This document shows, in pieces, positions 1-6,319 of a stretch of DNA of 14,390 nt; the first letter of the stretch is position 1, and each line of letters opens with the position of its first letter. The notes beneath the pieces were generated by a model. It worked only from the letters and a program-made list of their open reading frames with translations, was not told the origin of the DNA and did no database searches. Location of the stretch: NCBI GenBank assembly GCA_015064425.1, contig SVSF01000043.1:1-14390 (forward strand), given 5' to 3'. Both the position numbers and the translations under genes were made by a program. The stretch is from Oscillospiraceae bacterium. Its GTDB lineage: Bacteria > Bacillota_A > Clostridia > Oscillospirales > CAG-272.

Positions 1-464
1 TGAAAAGCAGACTCAAGAACTTTCTTAACCCCATGTTTGTATGCACGCTTTTAGGTATAATTATAGGTCTTTCCGGCATTCCCATTCCTGAATTTTTGAG
101 TTCTGCTGCATCCGCGGCGGGAAATTGCATGTCCCCCGTTGCGATGCTTATCACAGGTATGGCTGCGGCACGCATTGATATCAAAAAGGTAATCAAGATA
201 AAAAAGATATACGCCGTATCATTTTTAAGACTCCTCGTATATCCCTCGATATTTTTGATTCTTCTTGCTTTTATTTCGATTCCCAAAACATTTGCTACGT
301 GTATTATTTGTATGCTTTCGATGCCACTGGGACTTAACACTGTAATAATTCCTGATGCACACGGCAAGGATACAACAGTTGCATCAGGTATGTGTCTGCT
401 ATCCCATCTTTTCGGATGTGTTACTATACCGCTCGTATTTACGGTATTTGAGCTACTTATATGA
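1..464 (+). CDS. AEC-family transporter, C-terminal part (5' end outside window)
   Basis: This is the C-terminal 153 residues of a membrane carrier of the AEC (auxin efflux carrier / malonate-type permease) family, which exports or takes up small organic anions. The reading frame is open from base 3 with no start needed (KSRLKNFLNPMF precedes the first internal ATG at 33), so the gene enters from the left edge. Seen: about five hydrophobic segments, the family-like sequences GNCMSPVAMLITGM and MPLGLNTVIIPDAHGKD, and a final segment after LLSHLFGCVTIPL, all in the order expected for the second half of an AEC carrier. The stop lies 3 nt before the -35 box of the next unit and I see no separate terminator, so the hairpin at 533–590 may also end this transcript. 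The substrate cannot be told from this fragment. Family assignment is fairly sure. Confidence 0.85.
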   Translation, partial: KSRLKNFLNPMFVCTLLGIIIGLSGIPIPEFLSSAASAAGNCMSPVAMLITGMAAARIDIKKVIKIKKIYAVSFLRLLVYPSIFLILLAFISIPKTFATCIICMLSMPLGLNTVIIPDAHGKDTTVASGMCLLSHLFGCVTIPLVFTVFELLI

Positions 465-467
465 TAC

Positions 468-496
468 TTGACAAATGGAATTAAATACAATATAAT
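468..496 (+). promoter_or_regulatory. Sigma-A promoter of the pnuC unit
   Basis: TTGACA at 468–473 and TATAAT at 491–496 are both exact consensus hexamers, separated by exactly 17 nt. Transcription should begin near 503, giving an untranslated leader of about 100 nt before the pnuC ATG. The -35 box begins just after the stop of the upstream carrier gene, so pnuC is its own transcription unit. Confidence 0.9.
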
Positions 497-510
497 CAAA
501 ATAATCAAAA

Positions 511-590
511 ACTGCCACCGGGTAGGAATGTAAAACCATTCACAAACACGCCGCTAGGTCTTAGAAGACGTGTTTATGAGTGGTTTTTTT
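511..590 (+). ncRNA. Structured pnuC leader: candidate riboswitch/attenuator, possibly guanidine-IV (mepA) class
   Basis: The leader can fold two exclusive ways. A short early hairpin pairs GAATG (526–530) with CATTC (537–541). A long later hairpin pairs 533–550 with 569–586, 18 positions with one T·G wobble (539/580) and one C·A mismatch (543/576), followed by T587–T590: an intrinsic terminator. CATTC belongs to both, so stabilising the early hairpin would block the terminator, the layout of a transcriptional ON switch. Two related unpaired blocks, CCGGGTAGG (518–526) and CCGCTAGG (551–558, a one-sided bulge near the top of the long hairpin), look like conserved ligand- or tertiary-contact elements. 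From memory this resembles the guanidine-IV (mepA) riboswitch; that name is recollection, not a search result. TPP, FMN, purine and ZTP cores are not seen. The attenuator fold is well supported, the class is not. Confidence 0.6.
533..590 (+). terminator. Intrinsic terminator (attenuator) in the pnuC leader
   Basis: The 18-nt arms AAACCATTCACAAACACG (533–550) and CGTGTTTATGAGTGGTTT (569–586) pair with one wobble and one mismatch. The top carries a 3-bp extension TCT/AGA (559–561/566–568) with loop TAGA. The run T584–T590 follows. It lies between the promoter and the start codon, so it must be bypassed for pnuC to be expressed. It may also terminate read-through from the upstream AEC carrier gene. 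Confidence 0.8.
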
Positions 591-591
591 A

Positions 592-596
592 TGAGG
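592..596 (+). promoter_or_regulatory. Ribosome binding site deciding the pnuC start
   Basis: TGAGG at 592–596 sits 6 nt before ATG 603. This favours the start MNKLF over the upstream in-frame GTG 570, ATG 576 and ATG 591, which lie inside or directly beside the terminator hairpin and have no ribosome binding site. Confidence 0.6.
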
Positions 597-602
597 AATT
601 CT

Positions 603-1292
603 ATGAATAAATTATTTGGCACTCTAAATAAAAAAGATGTTTTTCTTTGGATGATGTCTTTACTGACCGTAATGATATGCAATCTGTTGACCCCGACTAA
701 GGATACGGTAACATTATTAGCTACTCTTATTGGAGTAACTGCACTTATATTCGTCGCCAAAGGCGATGTTTTGGGACAAATCTTAACTTTCATTTTTGCC
801 ATTCTGTATTCCGTAACCGCTTTCAAATTCAGATATTGGGGAGAAATACTTACATATATGGGTATGTCAGCCCCTATTGCTGCACTATCTGCAATATCAT
901 GGTTAAGAAATCCATATAAAAAAGGTATACGTGAAGTCAAAATAAAACATATCGGGATAAAAGGATACGTAATTCTTACGGTTCTTACAGTTGCCGTTAC
1001 ACTTTTATTTGGAGCAGTCCTATATTTTTTTGATACTCCCAATCTCTTTTTCAGCACATTATCAACATCTACAAGCTTCTTAGCTTCGTCGCTTATGTTT
1101 TTGAGAAATTCAAACTATGCGCTTGCATATGCAGCAAACGATATAGTTCTTATCGTGCTTTGGATCTTGGCATCTGCGGAGGATATAGTATACGTACCCA
1201 TGGTAGCCTGTTTTATAATTTTTCTAATAAACGATATATACGGATATATCTGCTGGAGGAAACGGGAAATAAAACAGAGCACACCCGAATAA
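603..1292 (+). CDS. pnuC: PnuC-family vitamin/nucleoside transporter
   Basis: A 229-residue integral membrane protein of the PnuC family, facilitators that bring in nicotinamide riboside or, in relatives, thiamine or other ring compounds that are trapped inside by phosphorylation. Seen: about seven hydrophobic segments (roughly residues 13–30, 36–52, 57–73, 84–99, 119–141, 163–189, 193–214) and the characteristic C-terminal NDIYGYICWRKRE, close to the NDxYGxxxWR ending of the family. The length fits. Start chosen at ATG 603 because TGAGG lies 6 nt upstream; an open frame reaches back to GTG 570 but that part overlaps the leader terminator. The gene has its own consensus promoter and an attenuator-type leader and ends at a strong bidirectional terminator, so it is monocistronic. 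Substrate is not certain: PnuC paralogues differ in cargo and no ribosylnicotinamide kinase or thiamine gene is nearby. If the leader senses guanidine, this copy may handle something else. Confidence 0.85.
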   Translation: MNKLFGTLNKKDVFLWMMSLLTVMICNLLTPTKDTVTLLATLIGVTALIFVAKGDVLGQILTFIFAILYSVTAFKFRYWGEILTYMGMSAPIAALSAISWLRNPYKKGIREVKIKHIGIKGYVILTVLTVAVTLLFGAVLYFFDTPNLFFSTLSTSTSFLASSLMFLRNSNYALAYAANDIVLIVLWILASAEDIVYVPMVACFIIFLINDIYGYICWRKREIKQSTPE

Positions 1293-1300
1293 GTAACATA

Positions 1301-1332
1301 AAAAGCCGACACTCGTTCGAGTATCGGCTTTT
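1301..1332. terminator. Bidirectional intrinsic terminator between pnuC and tatD
   Basis: AAAAGCCGA (1301–1309) pairs with TCGGCTTTT (1324–1332). After a C·A mismatch, ACTCG/CGAGT (1311–1315/1318–1322) continues the stem. A-run on one side and T-run on the other make it work on both strands. It lies 8 nt after the pnuC stop and 10 nt from the tatD stop, closing the two convergent units. Confidence 0.92.
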
Positions 1333-1342
1333 AATTATATTT

Positions 1343-2119
1343 TTAGATCTTGTAGAAACGTTTTGCATTTTCAAAGCATATTCTCAATACATCCTCGTAT
1401 GATAGCTCCTTTAATTCAGCTATTTTTCTTGCCGTATACATAATATTAGCCGAATTATTAACCGTTCCCCTCATAGGCTCGGGGGCAAGATAGGGACAAT
1501 CAGTTTCGAGAAGCAATCTGTCTATAGGAACACTTTTAACCACTTCCGCAAGCCTTGAAGCATTTTTAAAAGTAACAACTCCGGAAAAAGATACGTACCA
1601 GCCTCTCTTCACAAGTTCTTTTGCAAGCTCAATGCTTCCGCTGAAACTATGGAATACTCCCTTTACCTTAGGAAACTCCTTTATAATATCAAAGCAAGGT
1701 CCGTGAGCCTCTCTGTCGTGTATTATAACCGGCATATCCAATTTTTCCGCCAAGCTCATCTGTAAGCGCATCCATTTCTGTTGAAGAGGAGCATATTCTT
1801 GATCATAGTGATAATCAAGTCCTATCTCACCCAATGCGAGACATTTGGGGTGAGCCAGTTGTTCTCTAAGCTTATTGATAGCATACGCTTCATCTGCAAT
1901 GTCAAGAAGCTCATGTGGATGAAATCCGCAAGCGGCATATATATTTTCATACTTTTCAGCAAGATGCAAACTGAAATCATTGGTACAAAGATTTGTACCG
2001 ACGTTTACAATTATTCCGACATTTTTTTCATTGAAAAGATCCGCAATAAGGCTTTCACGGATCTTTTCAAATTTTTCATCGTCATAATGTGCATGTGTAT
2101 CAAATATAAGCGGAGCCAT
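1343..2119 (-). CDS. tatD: TatD-family metal-dependent hydrolase (DNase)
   Basis: A 258-residue TatD-family protein, a two-metal TIM-barrel hydrolase with 3'–5' exonuclease activity in characterised members, cytoplasmic. Seen: the metal-binding FDTHAH motif at the N terminus (H9, H11), GEIGLDYHYD (E98), VIIHDREA (H134), GVFHSFSG (H157) and LLLETDCPYLAPEP (D207), in the family order, so all metal ligands are present. The start is ATG 2119: it shares one base with the TAA stop of metG (TAATG), and homology begins at MAPLIFDTHAH. The open frame reaches upstream into metG but that part is not TatD-like. Only a weak ribosome binding site is visible, so translation is probably coupled to metG. The metG–tatD pairing is also known from Bacillus. 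It is the last gene of the minus-strand run before the shared terminator. Confidence 0.95.
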   Translation of the reverse strand: MAPLIFDTHAHYDDEKFEKIRESLIADLFNEKNVGIIVNVGTNLCTNDFSLHLAEKYENIYAACGFHPHELLDIADEAYAINKLREQLAHPKCLALGEIGLDYHYDQEYAPLQQKWMRLQMSLAEKLDMPVIIHDREAHGPCFDIIKEFPKVKGVFHSFSGSIELAKELVKRGWYVSFSGVVTFKNASRLAEVVKSVPIDRLLLETDCPYLAPEPMRGTVNNSANIMYTARKIAELKELSYEDVLRICFENAKRFYKI

Positions 2120-4038
2120 TATCTTATTCTCGTTCCTAAAGGAAGACTCTGATCGGGGAACACTACCTTTATATCGTCCTCTCCTCCCGCGAGTATCATA
2201 CCTTGACTCTCCTGACCGCAAAGAACAGCAGGTTTAAGGTTCGTAACCACGATAACCTTCTTACCGATAAGATCTTCAGGCTTATAGAACTTTGCAATTC
2301 CCGAAACGACCTGTCTCTGCTCGTATCCGAGGTCTATTTGAAGTTTAAGAAGCTTTTTAGCCTTCGGTACGTTTTCGCAAGCGATAACTTTAGCGACACG
2401 GAGTTCTGTCTTCATAAAGTCTTCGATGCCGATCTCGGGTACGTCCTCGGGTTTATCTACGCAGGGTTCTTTTTCCTCTTCTTTAGGCATCTTTGCAGCT
2501 ATTTCAGCCAAAAGCTTTTCAGCATCTATTCTTGAGAAAAGCATCTTTGCCTCTCCTATAGTTCTGCCGCTTTCGAGACCGCCGAACTCAACACTCTTTA
2601 CATCCGTGTTAAGCTGAGCAAGTATCTCCTTAGACGTAGAAGGCATAAAAGGTTCAAGCATTACCGCTCCAAGTCTTATTGCTTCAAGAAGATTATATAT
2701 TACGGTACCCAAACGTCCCTTTGTACTCTCATCCTTAGCGAGTATCCAAGGTGTGGTCTCGTCGATATACTTGTTTGCACGGCGAAGCATTGTAAATACA
2801 GCTTCAAGAGCATCGGCGATCTTGTATCCGTCCATATTCTCGCACATAGATGCATATGCTTCGACACAAGCGGCCTTAAGCTCAGCATCCGGTCCTTCAT
2901 CTGCTTCCGGAGCGGGCACGACACCGCCGAAATATTTGCTGGTCATAGCAAGCGTACGGCTTACAAGGTTACCGAGATTATTTGCAAGGTCTGTATTATA
3001 TTTTGTAATTATATCTTCATAAGTTATACTTCCGTCTGCAGAATAAGGCATCGCAGAAAGCACATAATGACGCACTCCGTCAACACTGAATATCTCCGCA
3101 AGATCATCGGCATAAATAACGTTTCCTCTGGATTTACTCATCTTATCCGTGCCGAAATTCAGCCAGGGATGACCGAATATCTTTTCCGGCAGCGGAACGT
3201 CCAACGCCATAAGAATTATAGGCCAATAGATTGCATGAAATCTCATAATATCTTTACCGATAATATGAACGCTGGCAGGCCAGTAATTCTGATAAAGCTC
3301 ACCGTTATCATCGACTCTATATCCGAGAGCGGTTATATAGTTTGAAAGTGCATCTATCCAAACGTATATTACGTGCTTGGGGTCAAAAGGTACTTCAATT
3401 CCCCACTTGAATGAAGTTCTGGATACGCAAAGATCCTGAAGACCTGTTTTAAGGAAATTATTTACTATCTCCTTCTGACGTGCTATAGGTTCAATAAAGC
3501 CGGGATGATCCTCAATATACTTTAAAAGTCTGTCCTGATAAGCACTCATACGGAAAAAGTATGCTTCTTCCTTCATTCGCTGAACAGGACGGCCACAATC
3601 GGGGCATTTTCCGTCAACTACCTGCGTTTCGGTAAAGAATGATTCGTCGGGTTCACAATACCAACCCTCGTACTCACCTTTGTATATGTCGCCTTTATCG
3701 TAAAGCTTTTTGAATATTTTCTGCACAGTTTCCTCATGATAGTCATCTGTAGTTCTGATAAACTTATCATAGGTCGTATCCATCAGATCCCAGATCCTCT
3801 TGATATCAGCCGCAACGTTATCAACGTAAGCCTTGGGTTCGATACCGGCTTCCTTTGCGAGATTTTCTATCTTTTGTCCATGCTCATCTGTACCGGTCAA
3901 AAAATAAACGTCGTAGCCGCGAAGCCTTTTGTATCTTGCTATAGCATCTGTGAGAATTATCTCGTAGGTATTGCCTATATGAGGCTTTCTTGAAGCATAG
4001 GCTATGGCGGTTGTAATGTAAAATTTTTCTTTATTCAT
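2119..4038 (-). CDS. metG: Methionyl-tRNA synthetase
   Basis: A 639-residue class I synthetase that charges tRNA-Met, including initiator tRNA. Seen: the HIGH-type motif KPHIGN (residues 18–23), the LTGTDEHGQKI block, a zinc-knuckle insert with C128, C145 and C148, KMSKS at 299–303, an alpha-helical anticodon domain, and a C-terminal EMAP/Trbp111-like tRNA-binding domain from about residue 535 (FMKTELRVAKVIACENVP … VVTNLKPAVLCGQESQGMIL) that dimerises the long-form enzymes. The usual second knuckle Cys is Asp131 (CEPD). The start is ATG 4038 with AGGAG (4045–4049) 6 nt upstream; an in-frame ATG at 4080 has no ribosome binding site and adds 14 non-homologous residues. A small hairpin (TTTCGG 4055–4060 / CCGAAA 4071–4076) lies just upstream of the ribosome binding site. 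No T-box or SAM riboswitch is seen. The stop overlaps the tatD start. Confidence 0.97.
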   Translation of the reverse strand: MNKEKFYITTAIAYASRKPHIGNTYEIILTDAIARYKRLRGYDVYFLTGTDEHGQKIENLAKEAGIEPKAYVDNVAADIKRIWDLMDTTYDKFIRTTDDYHEETVQKIFKKLYDKGDIYKGEYEGWYCEPDESFFTETQVVDGKCPDCGRPVQRMKEEAYFFRMSAYQDRLLKYIEDHPGFIEPIARQKEIVNNFLKTGLQDLCVSRTSFKWGIEVPFDPKHVIYVWIDALSNYITALGYRVDDNGELYQNYWPASVHIIGKDIMRFHAIYWPIILMALDVPLPEKIFGHPWLNFGTDKMSKSRGNVIYADDLAEIFSVDGVRHYVLSAMPYSADGSITYEDIITKYNTDLANNLGNLVSRTLAMTSKYFGGVVPAPEADEGPDAELKAACVEAYASMCENMDGYKIADALEAVFTMLRRANKYIDETTPWILAKDESTKGRLGTVIYNLLEAIRLGAVMLEPFMPSTSKEILAQLNTDVKSVEFGGLESGRTIGEAKMLFSRIDAEKLLAEIAAKMPKEEEKEPCVDKPEDVPEIGIEDFMKTELRVAKVIACENVPKAKKLLKLQIDLGYEQRQVVSGIAKFYKPEDLIGKKVIVVTNLKPAVLCGQESQGMILAGGEDDIKVVFPDQSLPLGTRIR

Positions 4039-4086
4039 AATGATCTCCTGAACTTTTCGGACAAATGAGCCCGAAAGCATTTTGAT

Positions 4087-4869
4087 TTAATAGTTTTCTT
4101 CTATAATACGTGTGATAAGATCTGCAATAGCGCCATCATCGCAATGACATACTTTGATCTTCGCTATCTGTAATATGTTGCTGCTTGCATTTGAAGGCGC
4201 TGCCGACACATCAGCTCTTAATAGCATTTCTCTATCGTTTTCATAATCCCCAATTGCAAAAATTGTCTTCTCTTCTCCAAACTCATTTTTATAGTAGTCT
4301 CTCACCAGATCTATGGCATATCCCTTATTTATTCCTTTTGGCATTATTTCCATACAACGGTTTGAAGATCTGGTTATTTCAAATTCATTCCCGTACAATT
4401 CTCTTATTTCTCCCAAAAGAATATCGCTTATTATCTCGGAAGGACCTATGACAACACTTTTGATCCATTCTTTGCCCCTAACACTTTCTATCGTAGGATT
4501 TGAGACAAGCTTACATTCTCTAAGATGAACGTTGAATTTTAATTCGGGATACCTCTCCTTAACGGATATAAGGTAATCTGCTATTTTTTCGGAATCGTAA
4601 TAAGAATGATTTATAACACGATTTCTTGCTAAATCGTATATATATGCTCCGTTGTAATGTACCATAGGAGCATTAACTACTTCCTTATAGTTTGGCATAA
4701 GACCTGCAAAATAATCTGAGCCTCTTCCTGTTGCGAAGGAAAAGCTTCCACCCATTTTTTTAAACAGATCTATCGCTTCGGTATTCTTTAAAACACCCTC
4801 TTCACTGTTTTTTTTGAAGGTGCGATCAAAGTCCGAGTAGATCACAATACTACTGCAATCTTTTAACAT
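4087..4869 (-). CDS. HAD-superfamily phosphatase, Cof type (IIB cap)
   Basis: A 260-residue haloacid-dehalogenase-superfamily hydrolase of the Cof/YbiV-like IIB group, which dephosphorylates small phosphorylated metabolites such as sugar phosphates in the cytoplasm. Seen: motif I SDFDRTF with nucleophile D13 and acid D15 (the more usual form is DxDGT), motif II FATGR (T47), motif III lysine K182 in KGINKGYAI, and motif IV IGDYENDREML (D208, D212). The cap domain lies between about residues 85 and 175, as in subclass IIB. All catalytic residues are present. The gene starts 4 nt after the rluD-like stop and ends 48 nt before the metG start, so it sits inside the run of housekeeping genes. The SD AAGGG overlaps the end of the upstream gene. 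Substrate unknown; nothing in the context points to one. Confidence 0.88.
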   Translation of the reverse strand: MLKDCSSIVIYSDFDRTFKKNSEEGVLKNTEAIDLFKKMGGSFSFATGRGSDYFAGLMPNYKEVVNAPMVHYNGAYIYDLARNRVINHSYYDSEKIADYLISVKERYPELKFNVHLRECKLVSNPTIESVRGKEWIKSVVIGPSEIISDILLGEIRELYGNEFEITRSSNRCMEIMPKGINKGYAIDLVRDYYKNEFGEEKTIFAIGDYENDREMLLRADVSAAPSNASSNILQIAKIKVCHCDDGAIADLITRIIEENY

Positions 4870-4873
4870 CTTA

Positions 4874-5770
4874 TCATCCCTTTATAAGTTCCAAAACCTT
4901 TTTAAAATACGGAGGCAATTCGCTGTCAAACCTCATGTACTCTCCGCTAATCGGATGAACAAAACCCAATGTCTTTGCGTGCAAACACTGTCCGCAAAGC
5001 AATTCCGAATGCTTGACTTGGAATTTGTTTTTAAGTTCGCCGTATACGTCGTCACCCAAAACCGGATGTCCGAGACTCTGCATATGAACTCTTATCTGAT
5101 GAGTTCTTCCGGTCTCCAAACGCAGTTCAATATGAGAAAATCCATCGTATTCCTCTATAACACGATAGTGAGTAACAGCTTTCCTTCCGTCGGAAACTAT
5201 TGCCATCTTTTTTCGGTCCTTCGGATGTCGCCCTATAGGAGCATTTACCGTCCCTTCCGCTTCTTTTAAATGGCCTATAATGACAGCCTGATACTTTCTC
5301 TCAAAAGAGTGGACCTTTATCTGATCTGCAAGTCCAATGTGTGACACGTCATTCTTTGCAACAACAAGAAGTCCGCTGGTGTTTTTATCTATTCTGTGGA
5401 CGATCCCGGGACGTATTATCCCATTTATCCCCGAAAGCGAATCACGACATCGGAACAAAAGCGCATTCACTAGCGTACCGTCATAGTTTCCGGGAGCGGG
5501 ATGTACCACCATATCTTTCGGCTTGTTAACAACTATAAGATGCTCATCCTCAAAAACAATATCAAGAGGAATGTCCTGCGGTACCACCTCAAGAGTCTTT
5601 GCCTCTCTGTCGAGAATATCTACCGCGTCACTTTCTTTTACCTTGTAATTTTTGTTTTCACACTTACCATTCACAAGAACATAGCCTTCAGCTATTATAT
5701 TTTGAGCAGCAGAGCGGGTCATCCCGCTCTGCTTCGCTACATAGACATCAAGTCTTGAATATTCATCCAT
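4874..5770 (-). CDS. rluD: RluA/RluD-family rRNA pseudouridine synthase (YlyB-like)
   Basis: A 298-residue pseudouridine synthase that isomerises uridines in RNA; the closest characterised relatives, RluD/YlyB, act on 23S rRNA. Seen: an N-terminal S4 RNA-binding domain (about residues 5–50, RLDVYVAKQSGMTRSAAQ … YVLVNGK), the sequence VVNKPKDMVVHPAPGN, the catalytic-Asp motif GIVHRIDKNTSGLL with D128, the arginine-containing ETGRTHQIRVHM motif, and LGHPVLGDDVYG. Length and domain order are normal for the family. It follows lspA by 15 nt (GAGG overlaps the lspA stop, a rather long 13 nt from the ATG), the same lspA–ylyB adjacency as in Bacillus. The exact uridine targets cannot be read from sequence; the symbol reflects family rather than proven specificity. 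Confidence 0.93.
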   Translation of the reverse strand: MDEYSRLDVYVAKQSGMTRSAAQNIIAEGYVLVNGKCENKNYKVKESDAVDILDREAKTLEVVPQDIPLDIVFEDEHLIVVNKPKDMVVHPAPGNYDGTLVNALLFRCRDSLSGINGIIRPGIVHRIDKNTSGLLVVAKNDVSHIGLADQIKVHSFERKYQAVIIGHLKEAEGTVNAPIGRHPKDRKKMAIVSDGRKAVTHYRVIEEYDGFSHIELRLETGRTHQIRVHMQSLGHPVLGDDVYGELKNKFQVKHSELLCGQCLHAKTLGFVHPISGEYMRFDSELPPYFKKVLELIKG

Positions 5771-5785
5771 AAAGAACAGACGTCC

Positions 5786-6319
5786 TCATTCTTCAATTTC
5801 TGTATTCTTTTTAGGCTTTATATCAAACAGTTCCTGTTTCTCTACAAACAGAATATCGATAGCAAGTAATGCGGCACCGACACAAATAAATATATCCGCA
5901 ACATTAAATATAGCGAAATTTATAAGTGTAAAATCGAAAAAATCAACAACGTATCCGGCAGATATTCTGTCGATCATATTTCCGATACCGCCACCGCCTA
6001 TCATTCCGAGAGATACGAAGAAGAAGGGGCTTGCTTTTCTGAACATCACTCCTGCAGCTAATATAAGCAGCATAGCAATTACTGTAACTGTAATAAGCAG
6101 CCATCTTCTGTCACTTAGCATACTGAATGCAGCTCCGCTGTTAAGACAGAAAGTCAGTTCAAAAACATCCTTCCATAAGGGATATGATCCTATGGGCTTA
6201 AGATATTTTACAGCGACATTTTTTGTTACCTGATCCGAAATTACCGCTATAGCGGCAATTGCCGTAAAAAGAATAGCGTTTAATATTATTCTGCGATTAT
6301 CTTTTGACAACGCTCGCAT
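5786..6319 (-). CDS. lspA: Lipoprotein signal peptidase (signal peptidase II)
   Basis: A 177-residue membrane aspartyl protease that removes signal peptides from diacylglyceryl-modified prolipoproteins. Seen: four hydrophobic segments (about 12–28, 73–92, 98–112, 136–158), DQVTKNVAVKYL after the first, CLNSGAAFS at 58–66, and the catalytic region with GNMIDR (D117) and FNVAD (N139, D142); both catalytic aspartates are intact. It is slightly longer than usual because of a basic N terminus and a charged tail. The start chosen is ATG 6319, with AGAGGA (6329–6334) 9 nt upstream; this places the first 34 nt inside the end of ileS. The frame stays open to 6376 but those extra residues are read from ileS and lack a ribosome binding site. 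The ileS–lspA neighbourhood is conserved in many bacteria. Confidence 0.95.
   Translation of the reverse strand: MRALSKDNRRIILNAILFTAIAAIAVISDQVTKNVAVKYLKPIGSYPLWKDVFELTFCLNSGAAFSMLSDRRWLLITVTVIAMLLILAAGVMFRKASPFFFVSLGMIGGGGIGNMIDRISAGYVVDFFDFTLINFAIFNVADIFICVGAALLAIDILFVEKQELFDIKPKKNTEIEE

Noticed and set aside
511..590. TPP, FMN, purine or ZTP riboswitch before pnuC
   Set aside because: The conserved core sequences of these classes as I know them are absent; only the CCGGGTAGG/CCGCTAGG blocks are seen.
554..1057. 167-residue open frame on the minus strand over pnuC
   Set aside because: Antisense to a convincing PnuC membrane protein that has its own promoter and ribosome binding site; no domain seen.
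4055..4076. Terminator between the HAD gene and metG
   Set aside because: The 6-bp TTTCGG/CCGAAA stem with a 10-nt loop has no T-run after it on the minus strand and is followed directly by the metG ribosome binding site.
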